Shown here piece after piece: positions 10,968 through 19,722 of a DNA stretch of 64,000 nt. This DNA comes from RBG-13-68-16 sp041494245. GTDB lineage: Bacteria; Acidobacteriota; Thermoanaerobaculia; Thermoanaerobaculales; Thermoanaerobaculaceae. The first letter of the stretch is position 1, and each line of letters opens with the position of its first letter. The position numbers were made by a program, and so were the translations under genes. The notes beneath the pieces are model-generated. The model saw only the letters and a program-made list of their open reading frames with translations, did no database searches and was not told where the DNA came from. Location: contig JBGQAK010000007.1 of NCBI GenBank assembly GCA_041494245.1, positions 1-64,000 on the forward strand, in the 5' to 3' direction.

Positions 10968-12149
10968 TCACTCCTCCCTTACGCGACGAAAGGCTTCGCG
11001 GAACGGGAGCCCGAGCTCCTGCACGAGGCGGTAGGCCTTCTCCGCCGCACGCAGCGACGGGTCCACGGCCTCGCGCATCCTCTCGGCGTCGAACTCCAGG
11101 CGCGGGAGGGCATGCGCCAGGAGGCGCGCGCTCGCGCTCGCCGAATCCAGACCGCGGAACAGCGGCTTCTTGGTGAGCTGCAGGTCGCGGTGGTAGCCGG
11201 AGGGCATCTTCGCGGTCACGGCCAGCACCTCCAGGAGCGCCGCCATCGCCTCGGCGGTGCGGCCGCGCACCAGCTCGAAGAGGTCGGGGTTCCGCTTCTG
11301 CGGCAACATCGAGGACCCCGTGGTGAACTCCGCGGGCAGCCGGACGAACCCGAACTCCGACGTCGCGAACAGACAGAGATCCGCTGCGAGGCGCCCCAGG
11401 TCCTGCGCGAGCATCGCCGCCTCGAAAAGCGCAGAGGCCTCCGCCTTGCCGCGCGAGAGCTGGACCGCTGTGACCGGCTCGTGGGTGGCGGCAAACCCGA
11501 GCTCGCGGGTAGTGTGCGCCCGGTCCAGCTCGAGCACCGGAACGCCGTAGCCGGCCGCCGAGCCCAGGGGGTTGAGATCGGCCCGGCGCCTGGCGGCACG
11601 CAGCCCGGCCGCGTCGTCGCGGAACTCGGAGGCGAAGGCGAGCGCCCACAGGCCAAGCGTCGTGGGCATCGCCCGCTGCATGTGCGTGTAGCCCGGCATG
11701 ACGAGATCCCCGTGACGCCCGGCGATGCCCTCCAGCGCCGCCGCCACCGCCTCCGCCTCACCCGCCAGCGCCTCCAGCTTGTCCCTGAGCCAGAGCCGCA
11801 GGGCGGCCAGCACCTGGTCGTTTCGCGAGCGGCCGAGGTGAATGCGCTGGCCTGCCTCTCCCGCCGCTTCCACGAGCCGGTTCTCGAGCGCGGTGTGGCA
11901 GTCCTCGTCCTCGAGCTTCACCTTCCACTCGCCGTGCGCGTGCGCCTCGCCGATGGCGCGCAGCGCTCCCTGGATCGCCGCGTGGTCGGAGTCAGTCAGG
12001 AGCCCGGCTGCGCGCAGCATCGCGGCGTGGGCCGCCGACGCACGAACGTCATACCTCACCAGCCGGTCGTCCAGGACGTGGTCTTCGCCCGCCGTGTACT
12101 CGAGCACCAGCCGGTCGAGGGGCTCCTTGCGGTCCCAAAGCCTCGTCAC
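10968..12149 (-). CDS. argH: Argininosuccinate lyase
   Basis: ArgH splits argininosuccinate into arginine and fumarate, the last step of the pathway. The fumarase/ASL superfamily signature G-S-S-M-L-P-Q-K-R-N-P-D is present, together with H-L-G-R-S-R-N-D-Q-V (S-x-N-D motif) and P-G-Y-T-H-M-Q-R-A-M-P-T-T. At 393 residues it is shorter than the roughly 460-residue E. coli form, mainly through a shorter C-terminus. The start is GTG at 12149, overlapping the argE stop by four bases. Located between the deacylase gene and carA. Confidence 0.95.
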   Translation of the reverse strand: MTRLWDRKEPLDRLVLEYTAGEDHVLDDRLVRYDVRASAAHAAMLRAAGLLTDSDHAAIQGALRAIGEAHAHGEWKVKLEDEDCHTALENRLVEAAGEAGQRIHLGRSRNDQVLAALRLWLRDKLEALAGEAEAVAAALEGIAGRHGDLVMPGYTHMQRAMPTTLGLWALAFASEFRDDAAGLRAARRRADLNPLGSAAGYGVPVLELDRAHTTRELGFAATHEPVTAVQLSRGKAEASALFEAAMLAQDLGRLAADLCLFATSEFGFVRLPAEFTTGSSMLPQKRNPDLFELVRGRTAEAMAALLEVLAVTAKMPSGYHRDLQLTKKPLFRGLDSASASARLLAHALPRLEFDAERMREAVDPSLRAAEKAYRLVQELGLPFREAFRRVREE

Positions 12150-13240
12150 GCCGCCCTCCCTGTGCCGAGGAACTCGCGGCACGCGAGCACCACCTTCTCG
12201 TAGAACTGCGCCCCCTCGATCACCTCGCTCTCCAGCACGTACTCGTCGGGCGTGTGCGAGCGCTCGCTGCTCCCCGGCCCGACCTTGATGCCCGGGATCC
12301 CCGAGAAGAACACCAGATCCGAGAGCCCGCGCGAGCCGTACGTCCGCGCCTGCGGACGCGCGCGCAACGCCGCCGCCACCAGCGGGTGTTCGGGGGCAAT
12401 CTCGCAGGGGCGCAGCCGATCCGAGATCACCCTCAGCTCGCCCGAGATCACCGTACGCAGCAGCGCCACGATCTCGCCCGGCGGCAGCTGCGGGTTGGTC
12501 CTCACGTCCAGGATGCATGACGCCTCGGCCGGGACCATGTTGCGCGCCGTGCCGCCCTTCGCCATCGTGGGCTCGAGCGTGACCGGCCCCAGCCGCGGAT
12601 GCGACGGGCCGAGGTCGGCCCCCTCGAGCGCCACCAGGTCGCGTGCGAGGGTGCGCAGCGCGTTCGCGGCGCCCAAGGCTCGGCCGTGAGCGGCGTGGCA
12701 GGCCTGGCCGTGCGCGCGCAGCTCGAGCACCAGGAGTCCCTTCTGGGCGGTGGCCACGTCGAGGTCGGTGGGCTCACCCACGATCACCGCGTCAGGCTTG
12801 AGATCTCGTCTCACCAGCTCCGGGACCAGTACCTCGGTGCCCTTACTGCCGATCTCCTCCTCGGCGGAGAGCGCCAGTAGCACCCGCACGCCTAGCTCCT
12901 CCCCGCGGCCAGCAAGACGGAGGAACGCCGCCGTCATCGCCGCTGCTGAGGCTTTGGCGTCGTTGCTGCCCAGGCCGAACACCCGCCCGTCCACGACCGC
13001 CGGCTCGTGCGGCGGCCTCGTCCAGCTCGGCGAGGCCGGCACCGTGTCGAGGTGCGAGTTCAGGCAGACCACGCTCCCGCGGCCGGCGACGGCGTAGAGC
13101 GAGTTGCCGAGGCGGTGCGTCTGGACTCCGGCGTCAGCGAGACGGCGCTCCAGGTAGGAGGCCAGGGGACCCTCCTGCCCCGACAGCGAAGGGATCGCGA
13201 TCATCTCCCGGTGGAGGGCGAGCAGATCCGCGTCGTTCAC
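12146..13240 (-). CDS. argE: M20-family N-acyl-citrulline/ornithine deacylase (ArgE-like)
   Basis: A 364-residue M20 metallopeptidase. The first metal region is N-S-H-L-D-T-V-P, the catalytic glutamates are in L-S-A-E-E-E-I-G-S-K-G, and G-E-P-T-D follows. The dimerisation (lid) domain occupies about residues 165-270, and the late zinc ligand region is S-E-R-S-H-T-P-D-E-Y. In an operon whose transcarbamylase is of the acyl-ornithine type, its job would be removing the acyl group from N-acyl-citrulline before ArgG acts. This assignment rests on context; sequence alone cannot separate it from acetylornithine deacetylase or succinyl-diaminopimelate desuccinylase. The GTG start at 13240 overlaps the argB stop by four bases. 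Confidence 0.88.
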   Translation of the reverse strand: MNDADLLALHREMIAIPSLSGQEGPLASYLERRLADAGVQTHRLGNSLYAVAGRGSVVCLNSHLDTVPASPSWTRPPHEPAVVDGRVFGLGSNDAKASAAAMTAAFLRLAGRGEELGVRVLLALSAEEEIGSKGTEVLVPELVRRDLKPDAVIVGEPTDLDVATAQKGLLVLELRAHGQACHAAHGRALGAANALRTLARDLVALEGADLGPSHPRLGPVTLEPTMAKGGTARNMVPAEASCILDVRTNPQLPPGEIVALLRTVISGELRVISDRLRPCEIAPEHPLVAAALRARPQARTYGSRGLSDLVFFSGIPGIKVGPGSSERSHTPDEYVLESEVIEGAQFYEKVVLACREFLGTGRAA

Positions 13241-14202
13241 GGCGCCGTGCTCCCCGCATCCGCCCGCTCCTCGCGCCCCTGCTCGGTCGGCGGCAGCTCC
13301 GCGACGTCCTTCACGATGAGCGTCCCGGCCCCCTCGTTGGTGAAGACCTCCACCAGCAGGCTCAGCCTCTGGCGGAAGCCCACGATGTGCACCCTCCGTA
13401 CACCGCCGGAGAGCGCCGCCCGGGCGGAGTTGACCTTGGGGAGCATCCCGCCGGCCAGCGCCCCGCGGGCCTCCATCGCGGCAAGACCGGCCAGGTCGGT
13501 GAAGCTGATCATGGAGTGGGCATCGTTCCTGTCCTCCAGGATCCCCGGCGTGTCGGTGAGGAAGATGAGTTTCTCAGCGTCCAGCGCGCACGCGATCGTG
13601 GCCGCCACCGTGTCCGCGTTCACGTTGAGCACGCGGCCGTCCTCGTCGGCCGAGATCGGGCTCACGACCGGCACAAACCCCGCAGCCAGCAGCCTCTCCA
13701 GCACGGAGCGGTCCACCGACACCAGGTCGCCGACCTCGCCGAAGTCCACGGTGACCGGCCCCTGGCCCAGGTCCATCTCCACCGGCGGGCGTACCCGCGC
13801 CCGCAGCAACCCCGCGTCCACCCCCGAGATGCCGACGGCCGGGAGGTGCACCCCCCGGCACGCCGCCAGCACCGAGGTGTTGACCAACCCGTTGAGGGTC
13901 ATGACCGCCGCCTCCAGCGCCTCCGGCGTGGTCACGCGGCGCCCGTTTACGAAGCGCGCCTCGACCCCCAGGCGCTCCCCGAGCGCAGTGGTCTGAGGGC
14001 CTCCCCCGTGCACGAGCACGACGCGGATGCCCACCTCGCGCAGCACGCTCACCTGCTCGACGACCTGGCGCAGTGCGGCGGCATCCGAGCCCAGCGCCCC
14101 GCCCAGCTTGATCACGAACACCCGTCCTTTGTAGAGCCGGATGTAGGGCAGGGCCCGGGTGAGCCCCGCCATCGTCGCCTCCCGGTCGTAGGCTCCCGTC
14201 AT
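13237..14202 (-). CDS. argB: N-acetylglutamate kinase-type amino acid kinase
   Basis: ArgB phosphorylates N-acyl-glutamate with ATP. The amino-acid-kinase fold shows V-I-K-L-G-G-A-L near residue 30, the substrate glycine loop V-L-V-H-G-G-G-P-Q, and the nucleotide segment L-I-F-L-T-D-T-P-G-I followed by G-G-M-L-P-K. At 321 residues it is a little longer than most ArgB, with a charged C-terminal tail. Given the neighbouring transcarbamylase, the natural substrate may be acetyl- or succinyl-glutamate. It is translationally coupled on both sides (ATGA with argF', GTGA with argE). Confidence 0.93.
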   Translation of the reverse strand: MTGAYDREATMAGLTRALPYIRLYKGRVFVIKLGGALGSDAAALRQVVEQVSVLREVGIRVVLVHGGGPQTTALGERLGVEARFVNGRRVTTPEALEAAVMTLNGLVNTSVLAACRGVHLPAVGISGVDAGLLRARVRPPVEMDLGQGPVTVDFGEVGDLVSVDRSVLERLLAAGFVPVVSPISADEDGRVLNVNADTVAATIACALDAEKLIFLTDTPGILEDRNDAHSMISFTDLAGLAAMEARGALAGGMLPKVNSARAALSGGVRRVHIVGFRQRLSLLVEVFTNEGAGTLIVKDVAELPPTEQGREERADAGSTAP

Positions 14203-15209
14203 GCTCGCCCCTCCGTCAGCATCTCGAGCATCAGCGCCTTCTGCGCGTGCAGGCGGTTGGCCGCCTCCCGCACCACCACGCTTCTCGGTCCGTCCAGCAC
14301 CTCGTCCTTCACCTTCACGTTGCGCCGCACCGGCAGGCAGTGCATGAACTTGGCGTCCGGGCGGGCGGTCGCGAACCACGACTCCGCCACGCACCACTCC
14401 CGTAGCGGAGTCCGCAGCGGCGCCTCCTGCTCGGGCCGCCCGTAGAACGCGGGCGCCGCCCACGACTTGGCGTAGAGGACGTGGGCGCCCTCCATTCCGG
14501 CTTTGCGGTCCGAGGTCTCCTCGATCGAGCCGCCGTACCGGGTGGCCAGGGCGCGCGCCCGCGCCATGATCGGCTCGGGGAGCGCGTACCCGTCGGGGCG
14601 CAGGACCGTCACGTGCATCCCGCGCCGCGCGGCCATCGTGAGCGCCGAGGCCGGCACCGCGTACGGCAGCGGCTTCGGGTGGTACGCCCAGGACAGCACG
14701 AACTTCCCCCCCTGCCGGGGAATCCCCAGGTCCTCGAGGGTCTTCCAGTCCCCCAGCGCCTGGCAGGGGTGCGAGACCGCGGACTCCAGGTTGATGAACG
14801 GCACCGGGGACAGATCGGCCATCTTCCGGATCACGGCGTCCGAGAGGTCCTCCTCGAGGTCCTTCCCCCTGGCGAAGCAGCGCACCGCGAGGGCGTCCGC
14901 ATACTGCCCGAGCACCGGGATCCCCTCGCGCACGTGTTCGGCGGCGGCGCCGTCCATCACGACACCGTCGCGCATCTCGATCTGCCAGGAGCCCGCCCCG
15001 GGCGAGATCACGAACGAGGTCCCGCCGAGCTGTGCCACGCCCGCCTGCATGGAGGCGAGCGTGCGCATCGAGGGGTTCATGAACACCAGGCCCACGATGC
15101 GGCCGGCGAGCGCCCGGCTCAGGGGCCGCTGCTCCAGCTCGCGCGCCCAGGTGAGAACAGCCTCCAGTCGCTCGTCCGGGAGGTCCTCAAGGTCCAGGAA
15201 TCGTTTCAT
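14199..15209 (-). CDS. argF: N-acyl-ornithine transcarbamylase (acetyl/succinyl type)
   Basis: This is not a classical ornithine transcarbamylase. The 336 residues follow the acetylornithine/succinylornithine transcarbamylases of Xanthomonas and Bacteroides. Matching segments are F-M-N-P-S-M-R-T near residue 47, S-P-V-P-F-I-N-L-E, W-A-Y-H-P-K-P-L-P, V-L-Y-A-K-S-W, and M-H-C-L-P-V-R-R-N-V-K with Lys299, the lysine that is carboxylated in the Xanthomonas enzyme. It transfers a carbamoyl group to the side chain of an N-acylated ornithine, giving acyl-citrulline. At the specificity position (Glu92 in the acetyl enzyme, Pro90 in the succinyl enzyme) this protein has Ala90 in V-M-D-G-A-A-A-E-H. Overlaps argD and argB by four bases each. 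Confidence 0.93.
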   Translation of the reverse strand: MKRFLDLEDLPDERLEAVLTWARELEQRPLSRALAGRIVGLVFMNPSMRTLASMQAGVAQLGGTSFVISPGAGSWQIEMRDGVVMDGAAAEHVREGIPVLGQYADALAVRCFARGKDLEEDLSDAVIRKMADLSPVPFINLESAVSHPCQALGDWKTLEDLGIPRQGGKFVLSWAYHPKPLPYAVPASALTMAARRGMHVTVLRPDGYALPEPIMARARALATRYGGSIEETSDRKAGMEGAHVLYAKSWAAPAFYGRPEQEAPLRTPLREWCVAESWFATARPDAKFMHCLPVRRNVKVKDEVLDGPRSVVVREAANRLHAQKALMLEMLTEGRA

Positions 15210-16375
15210 GCCTCGATCTCCTTCAAAGCGGCAACGAGCTCGTCCACGTGCGCGTCCTCCAGCACCAGCGGCGGGAGCAGCCGCACCACGTTCGGATCGC
15301 CGCTCCCACCAGCCAGGATCCGCTTCCCCCTCAGCTTCGCGAGGACCTCCTTCGCGGGTGGCGACGTGCGCAGGCCGAGGAGGAACCCCATCCCCTGCAC
15401 CGCGGTGACCGGCCCGACGAGACACTCGCTCTGCAGGCGGGAAGAGAGCCGCCGGACGCGGTCGAGCAGGTTGCCGTCCTCGATGGCGCGGATGACCGCC
15501 ACCACAAGCGCCGCGGCCAGCGGCCCGCCGCCGAACGTGGTCCCGAGGTCGCCCTTCCTCAGGCGGCCGGCCAGCGCCTCACCGACCATCACGGCGCCCG
15601 CGGGGAACCCTCCGGCGAGGCCCTTCGCGGTGGTGAGCACGTCGGGGAGAGCACCGTGTGCCTGCGCCGCGAACGGGAACCCGGTGCGCCCCATGCCGCA
15701 CTGCACCTCATCGAAGATCAGCAGAGCGTGCGCGGCGCTCGTGGCCTCGCGCGCCTTCGCGATGAAGGCGCAGGAGAGGGCGCGTGCTCCGGCGACCCCC
15801 TGAACCGGCTCCAGGATCACGGCCGCCACGTCGAAGTCAACGGCGCGCTCGAGCGCCTCGAGGTCGTCGAACGGCACCCACGTGACTTCGAACGGATGTT
15901 CGGGGAAGCCGTACCACTTCTCGTTCCCCGCGGTGACCGTGGCGGCCGCGGCGGTCCGCCCGTGGAACGCCCCGTCAATCGCTACGATTCGCCTGCGGCC
16001 GGTGGTGCGGAGGGCGATGCGCAGCGCGTTCTCGTTGGCTTCGGCGCCGGAGTTGACGAAGAAGACCTTCGAGAGCCCCGCGGGCCCGAACCGCACCAGG
16101 CTCTCCGCGGCCCGGTCACGCACGTCCAGCGGCATCAGGTTCGACTGGAAGAAGAGGGCGCGCGCCTGCTCGTCGAGCGCCTTCACCAGGGCGGGGTGGC
16201 CGTAGCCGAGCAGCGCAACCGCGTGACCGCCGTAGAAGTCCAGGAAGCGTTCGCCGTCCGCGGTGAACAGGCAGGCACCCTCGCCGCGCACCGGGCGGAA
16301 AGGGATCTGCTCGAACACGTCGAGCAGCGCTGGCGAGGAGAGCCCCGCCGGCCGGGTCATCGCGGCTTCCGACAT
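15206..16375 (-). CDS. argD: N-acyl-ornithine aminotransferase
   Basis: A PLP-dependent class III aminotransferase of 389 residues that converts N-acyl-glutamate semialdehyde to N-acyl-ornithine using glutamate. Visible are the cofactor-phosphate motif N-S-G-A-E-A-N-E-N-A-L, G-A-F-H-G-R-T, the aspartate in L-L-I-F-D-E-V-Q-C-G-M-G-R-T-G, and the Schiff-base lysine in L-T-T-A-K-G-L-A-G-G-F-P. The ATG at 16375 shares one base with the argC stop. The acyl group handled depends on the transcarbamylase next door. Confidence 0.94.
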   Translation of the reverse strand: MSEAAMTRPAGLSSPALLDVFEQIPFRPVRGEGACLFTADGERFLDFYGGHAVALLGYGHPALVKALDEQARALFFQSNLMPLDVRDRAAESLVRFGPAGLSKVFFVNSGAEANENALRIALRTTGRRRIVAIDGAFHGRTAAAATVTAGNEKWYGFPEHPFEVTWVPFDDLEALERAVDFDVAAVILEPVQGVAGARALSCAFIAKAREATSAAHALLIFDEVQCGMGRTGFPFAAQAHGALPDVLTTAKGLAGGFPAGAVMVGEALAGRLRKGDLGTTFGGGPLAAALVVAVIRAIEDGNLLDRVRRLSSRLQSECLVGPVTAVQGMGFLLGLRTSPPAKEVLAKLRGKRILAGGSGDPNVVRLLPPLVLEDAHVDELVAALKEIEA

Positions 16376-17448
16376 CAGTGCCACCCCAGCCCGGGCAGGC
16401 GCAGGCCGGCGTCCTCGTCCAGGCCGAACAGCCGGTTCATCCACTGCACCGCGCCGCCGGCCGCCCCCTTGACCAGGTTGTCGAGCACCGCGGTCACCAC
16501 CGCGGTCCGGCCGCGTGTCGCCACCCCCAGCCGGCAGCGGTTGGTGCCCACCACCTCGTTGAGCCTGGGAGGCTCGGCCGTGGCGCTCACGAACGGGCTG
16601 CCGCGGTAGAAGCCGTTGATCGCTCCGGCGACGTCCGCCGCGCCCATGGGCTGCGCGAGAGTCATGCGCAACGTGGCGTGGATCCCGCGCACGAACGGCC
16701 CGGAGTGAGCCACGAACTCAACCTCGGGCTCGATGCCCCCGCAGGCGGGCGCCAGCAGCAGCCGCATCTCCGGCTCGTGGCGGTGGCGGAGCGCCGAGTA
16801 GGCGAAGAGGTTCCCGCTGCGCTCGGGGTGATGCGTGGTGGCGCCGGGCGTACGTCCGCTGCCGGAGCTCCCGGTCACCGCCGAGATGAACACGCTCCCC
16901 TCGGCCAGCCCAAGTGCGTACATCGGGTAGGCGGCCAGGGTCACCGCGGTGGTGAAGCACCCCGGCTGCGCGGCGTGAGCCGGCGGGCGCCCCTCGACGT
17001 GCTCGGGCACGGCGCACACGAACGCCGAGCAGCGGTGCGGCGCACCGTGCGCGTGCCCGTAGATCCGGGCGAACTGCGCCGGGTCGGCGAAGCGGAAGTC
17101 AGCCGAGAGATCCACGACGCGCACGGGCGCCCCGATCGAGTCGGCCTGCGCCAGGATGGCGTCCAGCAGCGCGGCCGTGGTGCCGTGCGGGGTCGCCGCG
17201 AAGATCCCGACCGCCCTGTCCCGCTCGAAAAACCGCCCGAGCGCCTCGACCCCCTCGAAGCGCAGCTCCTGGGGGAACAGCCCGGCCAGGTGCGGGAAGA
17301 ACGAGGTCACGGGCTCTTCGACCTGGCTGGTGGAGGACACGGCCGCGACCTTCAGCACCGGGTGACCCGCGAGCAGCCGCAGCACTTCGCCCGCCACGTA
17401 CCCGGTCCCCCCGAGGACCATCACCGGGACCGCGTCGCGCTCAGCCAT
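16375..17448 (-). CDS. argC: N-acyl-gamma-glutamyl-phosphate reductase
   Basis: ArgC reduces acyl-glutamyl phosphate with NADPH. The 357-residue protein opens with the dinucleotide-binding motif V-L-G-G-T-G-Y-V-A-G-E-V-L-R-L-L. It has the active-site cysteine in A-Q-P-G-C-F-T-T-A and S-S-G-S-G-R, and ends with a typical C-terminal strand and helix around L-D-N-L-V-K-G-A-A-G-G-A-V-Q. The ATG overlaps the P-loop gene upstream by eight bases. Confidence 0.94.
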   Translation of the reverse strand: MAERDAVPVMVLGGTGYVAGEVLRLLAGHPVLKVAAVSSTSQVEEPVTSFFPHLAGLFPQELRFEGVEALGRFFERDRAVGIFAATPHGTTAALLDAILAQADSIGAPVRVVDLSADFRFADPAQFARIYGHAHGAPHRCSAFVCAVPEHVEGRPPAHAAQPGCFTTAVTLAAYPMYALGLAEGSVFISAVTGSSGSGRTPGATTHHPERSGNLFAYSALRHRHEPEMRLLLAPACGGIEPEVEFVAHSGPFVRGIHATLRMTLAQPMGAADVAGAINGFYRGSPFVSATAEPPRLNEVVGTNRCRLGVATRGRTAVVTAVLDNLVKGAAGGAVQWMNRLFGLDEDAGLRLPGLGWH

Positions 17449-18520
17449 CGCTCTCACCGTTGACGGCGTTGGCCGTGATCTCGAGCTTGCCGAGGACCAG
17501 CTCGGCAAGTGCGGCCGGGTCGGTGCGTGCGTTGATTCCCGGGATGCCGGTTTCCCGCTCGATCAGCTTGGTCCCGGCGACGTTGTCGGTGGCCGGCCCG
17601 GTGACCGCCGTGGCGAGAAGCCCGTACCGGTCCTCCAGGAGCCGCACGCCGCCCCAGGCGCCCACAGGGTCGTTCGCGGCCAGCACGATTGTGCTGAAGC
17701 TCCTCGACAGCTCAGGGTCGGCGAGGATAGCGTCCACGCCGTAGAGCCCGAGAAGCCCGTCGCCGAGCTCCAGCACGATGACGTCCGGCCCGTCGGCGGG
17801 CAGGTGCGTGATGATCGTGCGGGCCACGCGAGGGGCAACGTCCGGCGTGGTGGTCACCACGCCCAGGTCGGTGAAGATCAGGGTGTGCCGCGCCCCGGCG
17901 TCCTCCATCGCCAGGACGTCCCGCCGCAGCGAAACCCCGGTGGCCTTCCCGGCCGCGACCCGCAGGCCGCGGTGGGCGAACGCCTGGGTGAGCGAGCATG
18001 CCGCCTGCGTCTTGCCGGCGTTCATGCAGGTCCCGACGATCGCCACGACCGGGACGCCGCGCACGTCGAGGGCATCCCCGAGGGGCAGCGCGCCCTGCGA
18101 GATGTGGGCCGGCAGCCCCACCCGCTCTCCCAGGTACGGGAAGTGCAGGACCTGTCCGAGCACCTCGACCACGAAAGGGTTCCCGAGGTCGGGGTTGACG
18201 CCGTCGCACACGCCGATCACCCCGCCGGTGTTGAGGATGTTGAGGCGGTCGCCGACGGCCACTTCCTTCGGCAGATAACCGGAGTACCCGAACAGCGCCT
18301 TGCGGTGGCCGAGCGCCCCCGCCACCACGTCGCCCGGCTTGACCACCGAGAGGCGGCCGGAGGGCAGCTCGAGCTGGTTGTAGGTGCTCTTGGCGCTGAG
18401 CACGCGCACCACCACCACGCCGCCCTCGACGGCCGGAATCTCGCTCCCCAGGCGCACCTCCCGCGAAAGGCGGCAGGTGGCCGTCACGGAGCCGATCTTG
18501 TCCACCAGGACCTTCCTCAC
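17441..18520 (-). CDS. P-loop NTPase of unknown function inside the arginine operon
   Basis: A 359-residue protein starting with GTG (V-R-K-V-L-V-D-K-I-G-S-V) and embedded by four- and eight-base overlaps between argG and argC. The first 140 or so residues look like a beta-barrel/cradle (P-G-D-V-V-A-G-A-L-G-H-R-K-A-L-F-G-Y). The second part carries a Walker A motif, V-G-T-C-M-N-A-G-K-T, followed by an ATPase-like fold with V-L-E-L-G-D-G-L-L-G as a possible Walker B, and T-G-P-A-T-D-N-V-A-G-T-K. The layout recalls DUF1611-like and MobB-like P-loop proteins, but I cannot name it. Operon position implies a role in arginine synthesis, its regulation, or transport of an intermediate. Confidence 0.8.
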   Translation of the reverse strand: MRKVLVDKIGSVTATCRLSREVRLGSEIPAVEGGVVVVRVLSAKSTYNQLELPSGRLSVVKPGDVVAGALGHRKALFGYSGYLPKEVAVGDRLNILNTGGVIGVCDGVNPDLGNPFVVEVLGQVLHFPYLGERVGLPAHISQGALPLGDALDVRGVPVVAIVGTCMNAGKTQAACSLTQAFAHRGLRVAAGKATGVSLRRDVLAMEDAGARHTLIFTDLGVVTTTPDVAPRVARTIITHLPADGPDVIVLELGDGLLGLYGVDAILADPELSRSFSTIVLAANDPVGAWGGVRLLEDRYGLLATAVTGPATDNVAGTKLIERETGIPGINARTDPAALAELVLGKLEITANAVNGESDG

Positions 18521-19722
18521 GGCTTCCCCCCACCGGCCCTCGCGTGCAGCATCCCGGGCAGCGCCAGCATGCGCGAGAAGCCCCGCGCGTCGGCCGCGGT
18601 CCACTCCCCCGCCGACTCCCCGTAGACCGCCCGCGAGGCCGCCTTGAGCGAGTGCGGTGACGACACCCCCTCGACGAAGAGCGAGCCCGGCCGCAGGAGG
18701 ATCCGCACCTCCCCCGTCACCCGCTCCTGCGAGCGCACGAACGCGGCCTCGATGTCGCGGCACGCCGGCTCGAGGAACTGGCCCTCGTGCACGAGGTCCC
18801 CGTAGACCGCCGCGAGGGCGTCCTTCACCCGCTGCTGGCGCCCCGTGAGGGTCAGCTTCTCGAGCTCCCTGTGGGCCGTGATGAGCACGAGCGCGGCCGG
18901 CGCCTCGAACGCCACCCGCCCCTTCATCCCCAGGATCGTGTCGCCGAGGTGGATCCCGCGCCCGACCCCGAACGCGCCGCCGAGGGCGTTCAGCTTCTCC
19001 ACGAGCTCGACCGGCGCCATGGCCGCACCATCGAGCCCGGCCGGCACGCCGCGCTCGAAGCGGATCGTGTGCGACTCGGGTCCGCGCGGGTTCTCGAACG
19101 CCCCGTGCGTGAGCACCCAGGCCCCCTCGGGGAGCGCCTCCACCGTGTCGGAGGTCTCCTTGCCGCCGATCGTGCACCCCCACAGACCGGAGTTGACCGA
19201 GTACGCCGCCCGCGCCGCGGGCCACTCGAAACCATGCGCGTGGAGGAACTCGACCTCCTGGGTCCGCGAGAACCCCTCGTCGCGGATCGGGGCGATGATC
19301 TCCAGCTCGGGTGCCAGCGTCCTCAGGGCGACCTCGAAGCGCACCTGGTCGTTGCCGGCGGCGGTGCTGCCGTGGGCGACCCCGCGCGCCCCGACCTCGC
19401 GGGCGACCCGCGCCACCATGCGGGCCTGTAGGCTGCGCTCGGCCCCCACGCAGAGCGGGTAGGCGTTCCCCCGCAGCACGTTGCCCATCACGAGGTACTT
19501 GAGGGTTTCCTCGAAGAACGTCGCGCGTGCCTCGATGAGGACGTGCCTCTCGGCGCCCAGCGAGAGCGCGGCCGCCTCCAGGCGGGCGCGCTCCGCGTCC
19601 GAGAGCCCGCCGGTGTCCACGGTCACGGTCACCACGTCGGCGCCGTGGCGCTCCTTCAGCCACGGCACGCAGAACGACGTGTCGAGCCCCCCGGAGAACG
19701 CGAGCACGATGCGTTCAGGCAT
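18517..19722 (-). CDS. argG: Argininosuccinate synthase
   Basis: ArgG joins citrulline and aspartate with ATP, via a citrullyl-AMP intermediate. The 401-residue protein starts M-P-E-R-I-V-L-A-F-S-G-G-L-D-T-S, containing the PP-loop ATP motif S-G-G-L-D-T-S. Conserved blocks T-A-A-G-N-D-Q-V-R-F-E, E-I-I-A-P-I-R-D, and the late helical arm follow. It is the first enzyme gene behind argR, whose stop overlaps its ATG by eight bases. The short form is the one usually found with acyl-citrulline pathways (recalled, not searched). Confidence 0.95.
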   Translation of the reverse strand: MPERIVLAFSGGLDTSFCVPWLKERHGADVVTVTVDTGGLSDAERARLEAAALSLGAERHVLIEARATFFEETLKYLVMGNVLRGNAYPLCVGAERSLQARMVARVAREVGARGVAHGSTAAGNDQVRFEVALRTLAPELEIIAPIRDEGFSRTQEVEFLHAHGFEWPAARAAYSVNSGLWGCTIGGKETSDTVEALPEGAWVLTHGAFENPRGPESHTIRFERGVPAGLDGAAMAPVELVEKLNALGGAFGVGRGIHLGDTILGMKGRVAFEAPAALVLITAHRELEKLTLTGRQQRVKDALAAVYGDLVHEGQFLEPACRDIEAAFVRSQERVTGEVRILLRPGSLFVEGVSSPHSLKAASRAVYGESAGEWTAADARGFSRMLALPGMLHARAGGGKP

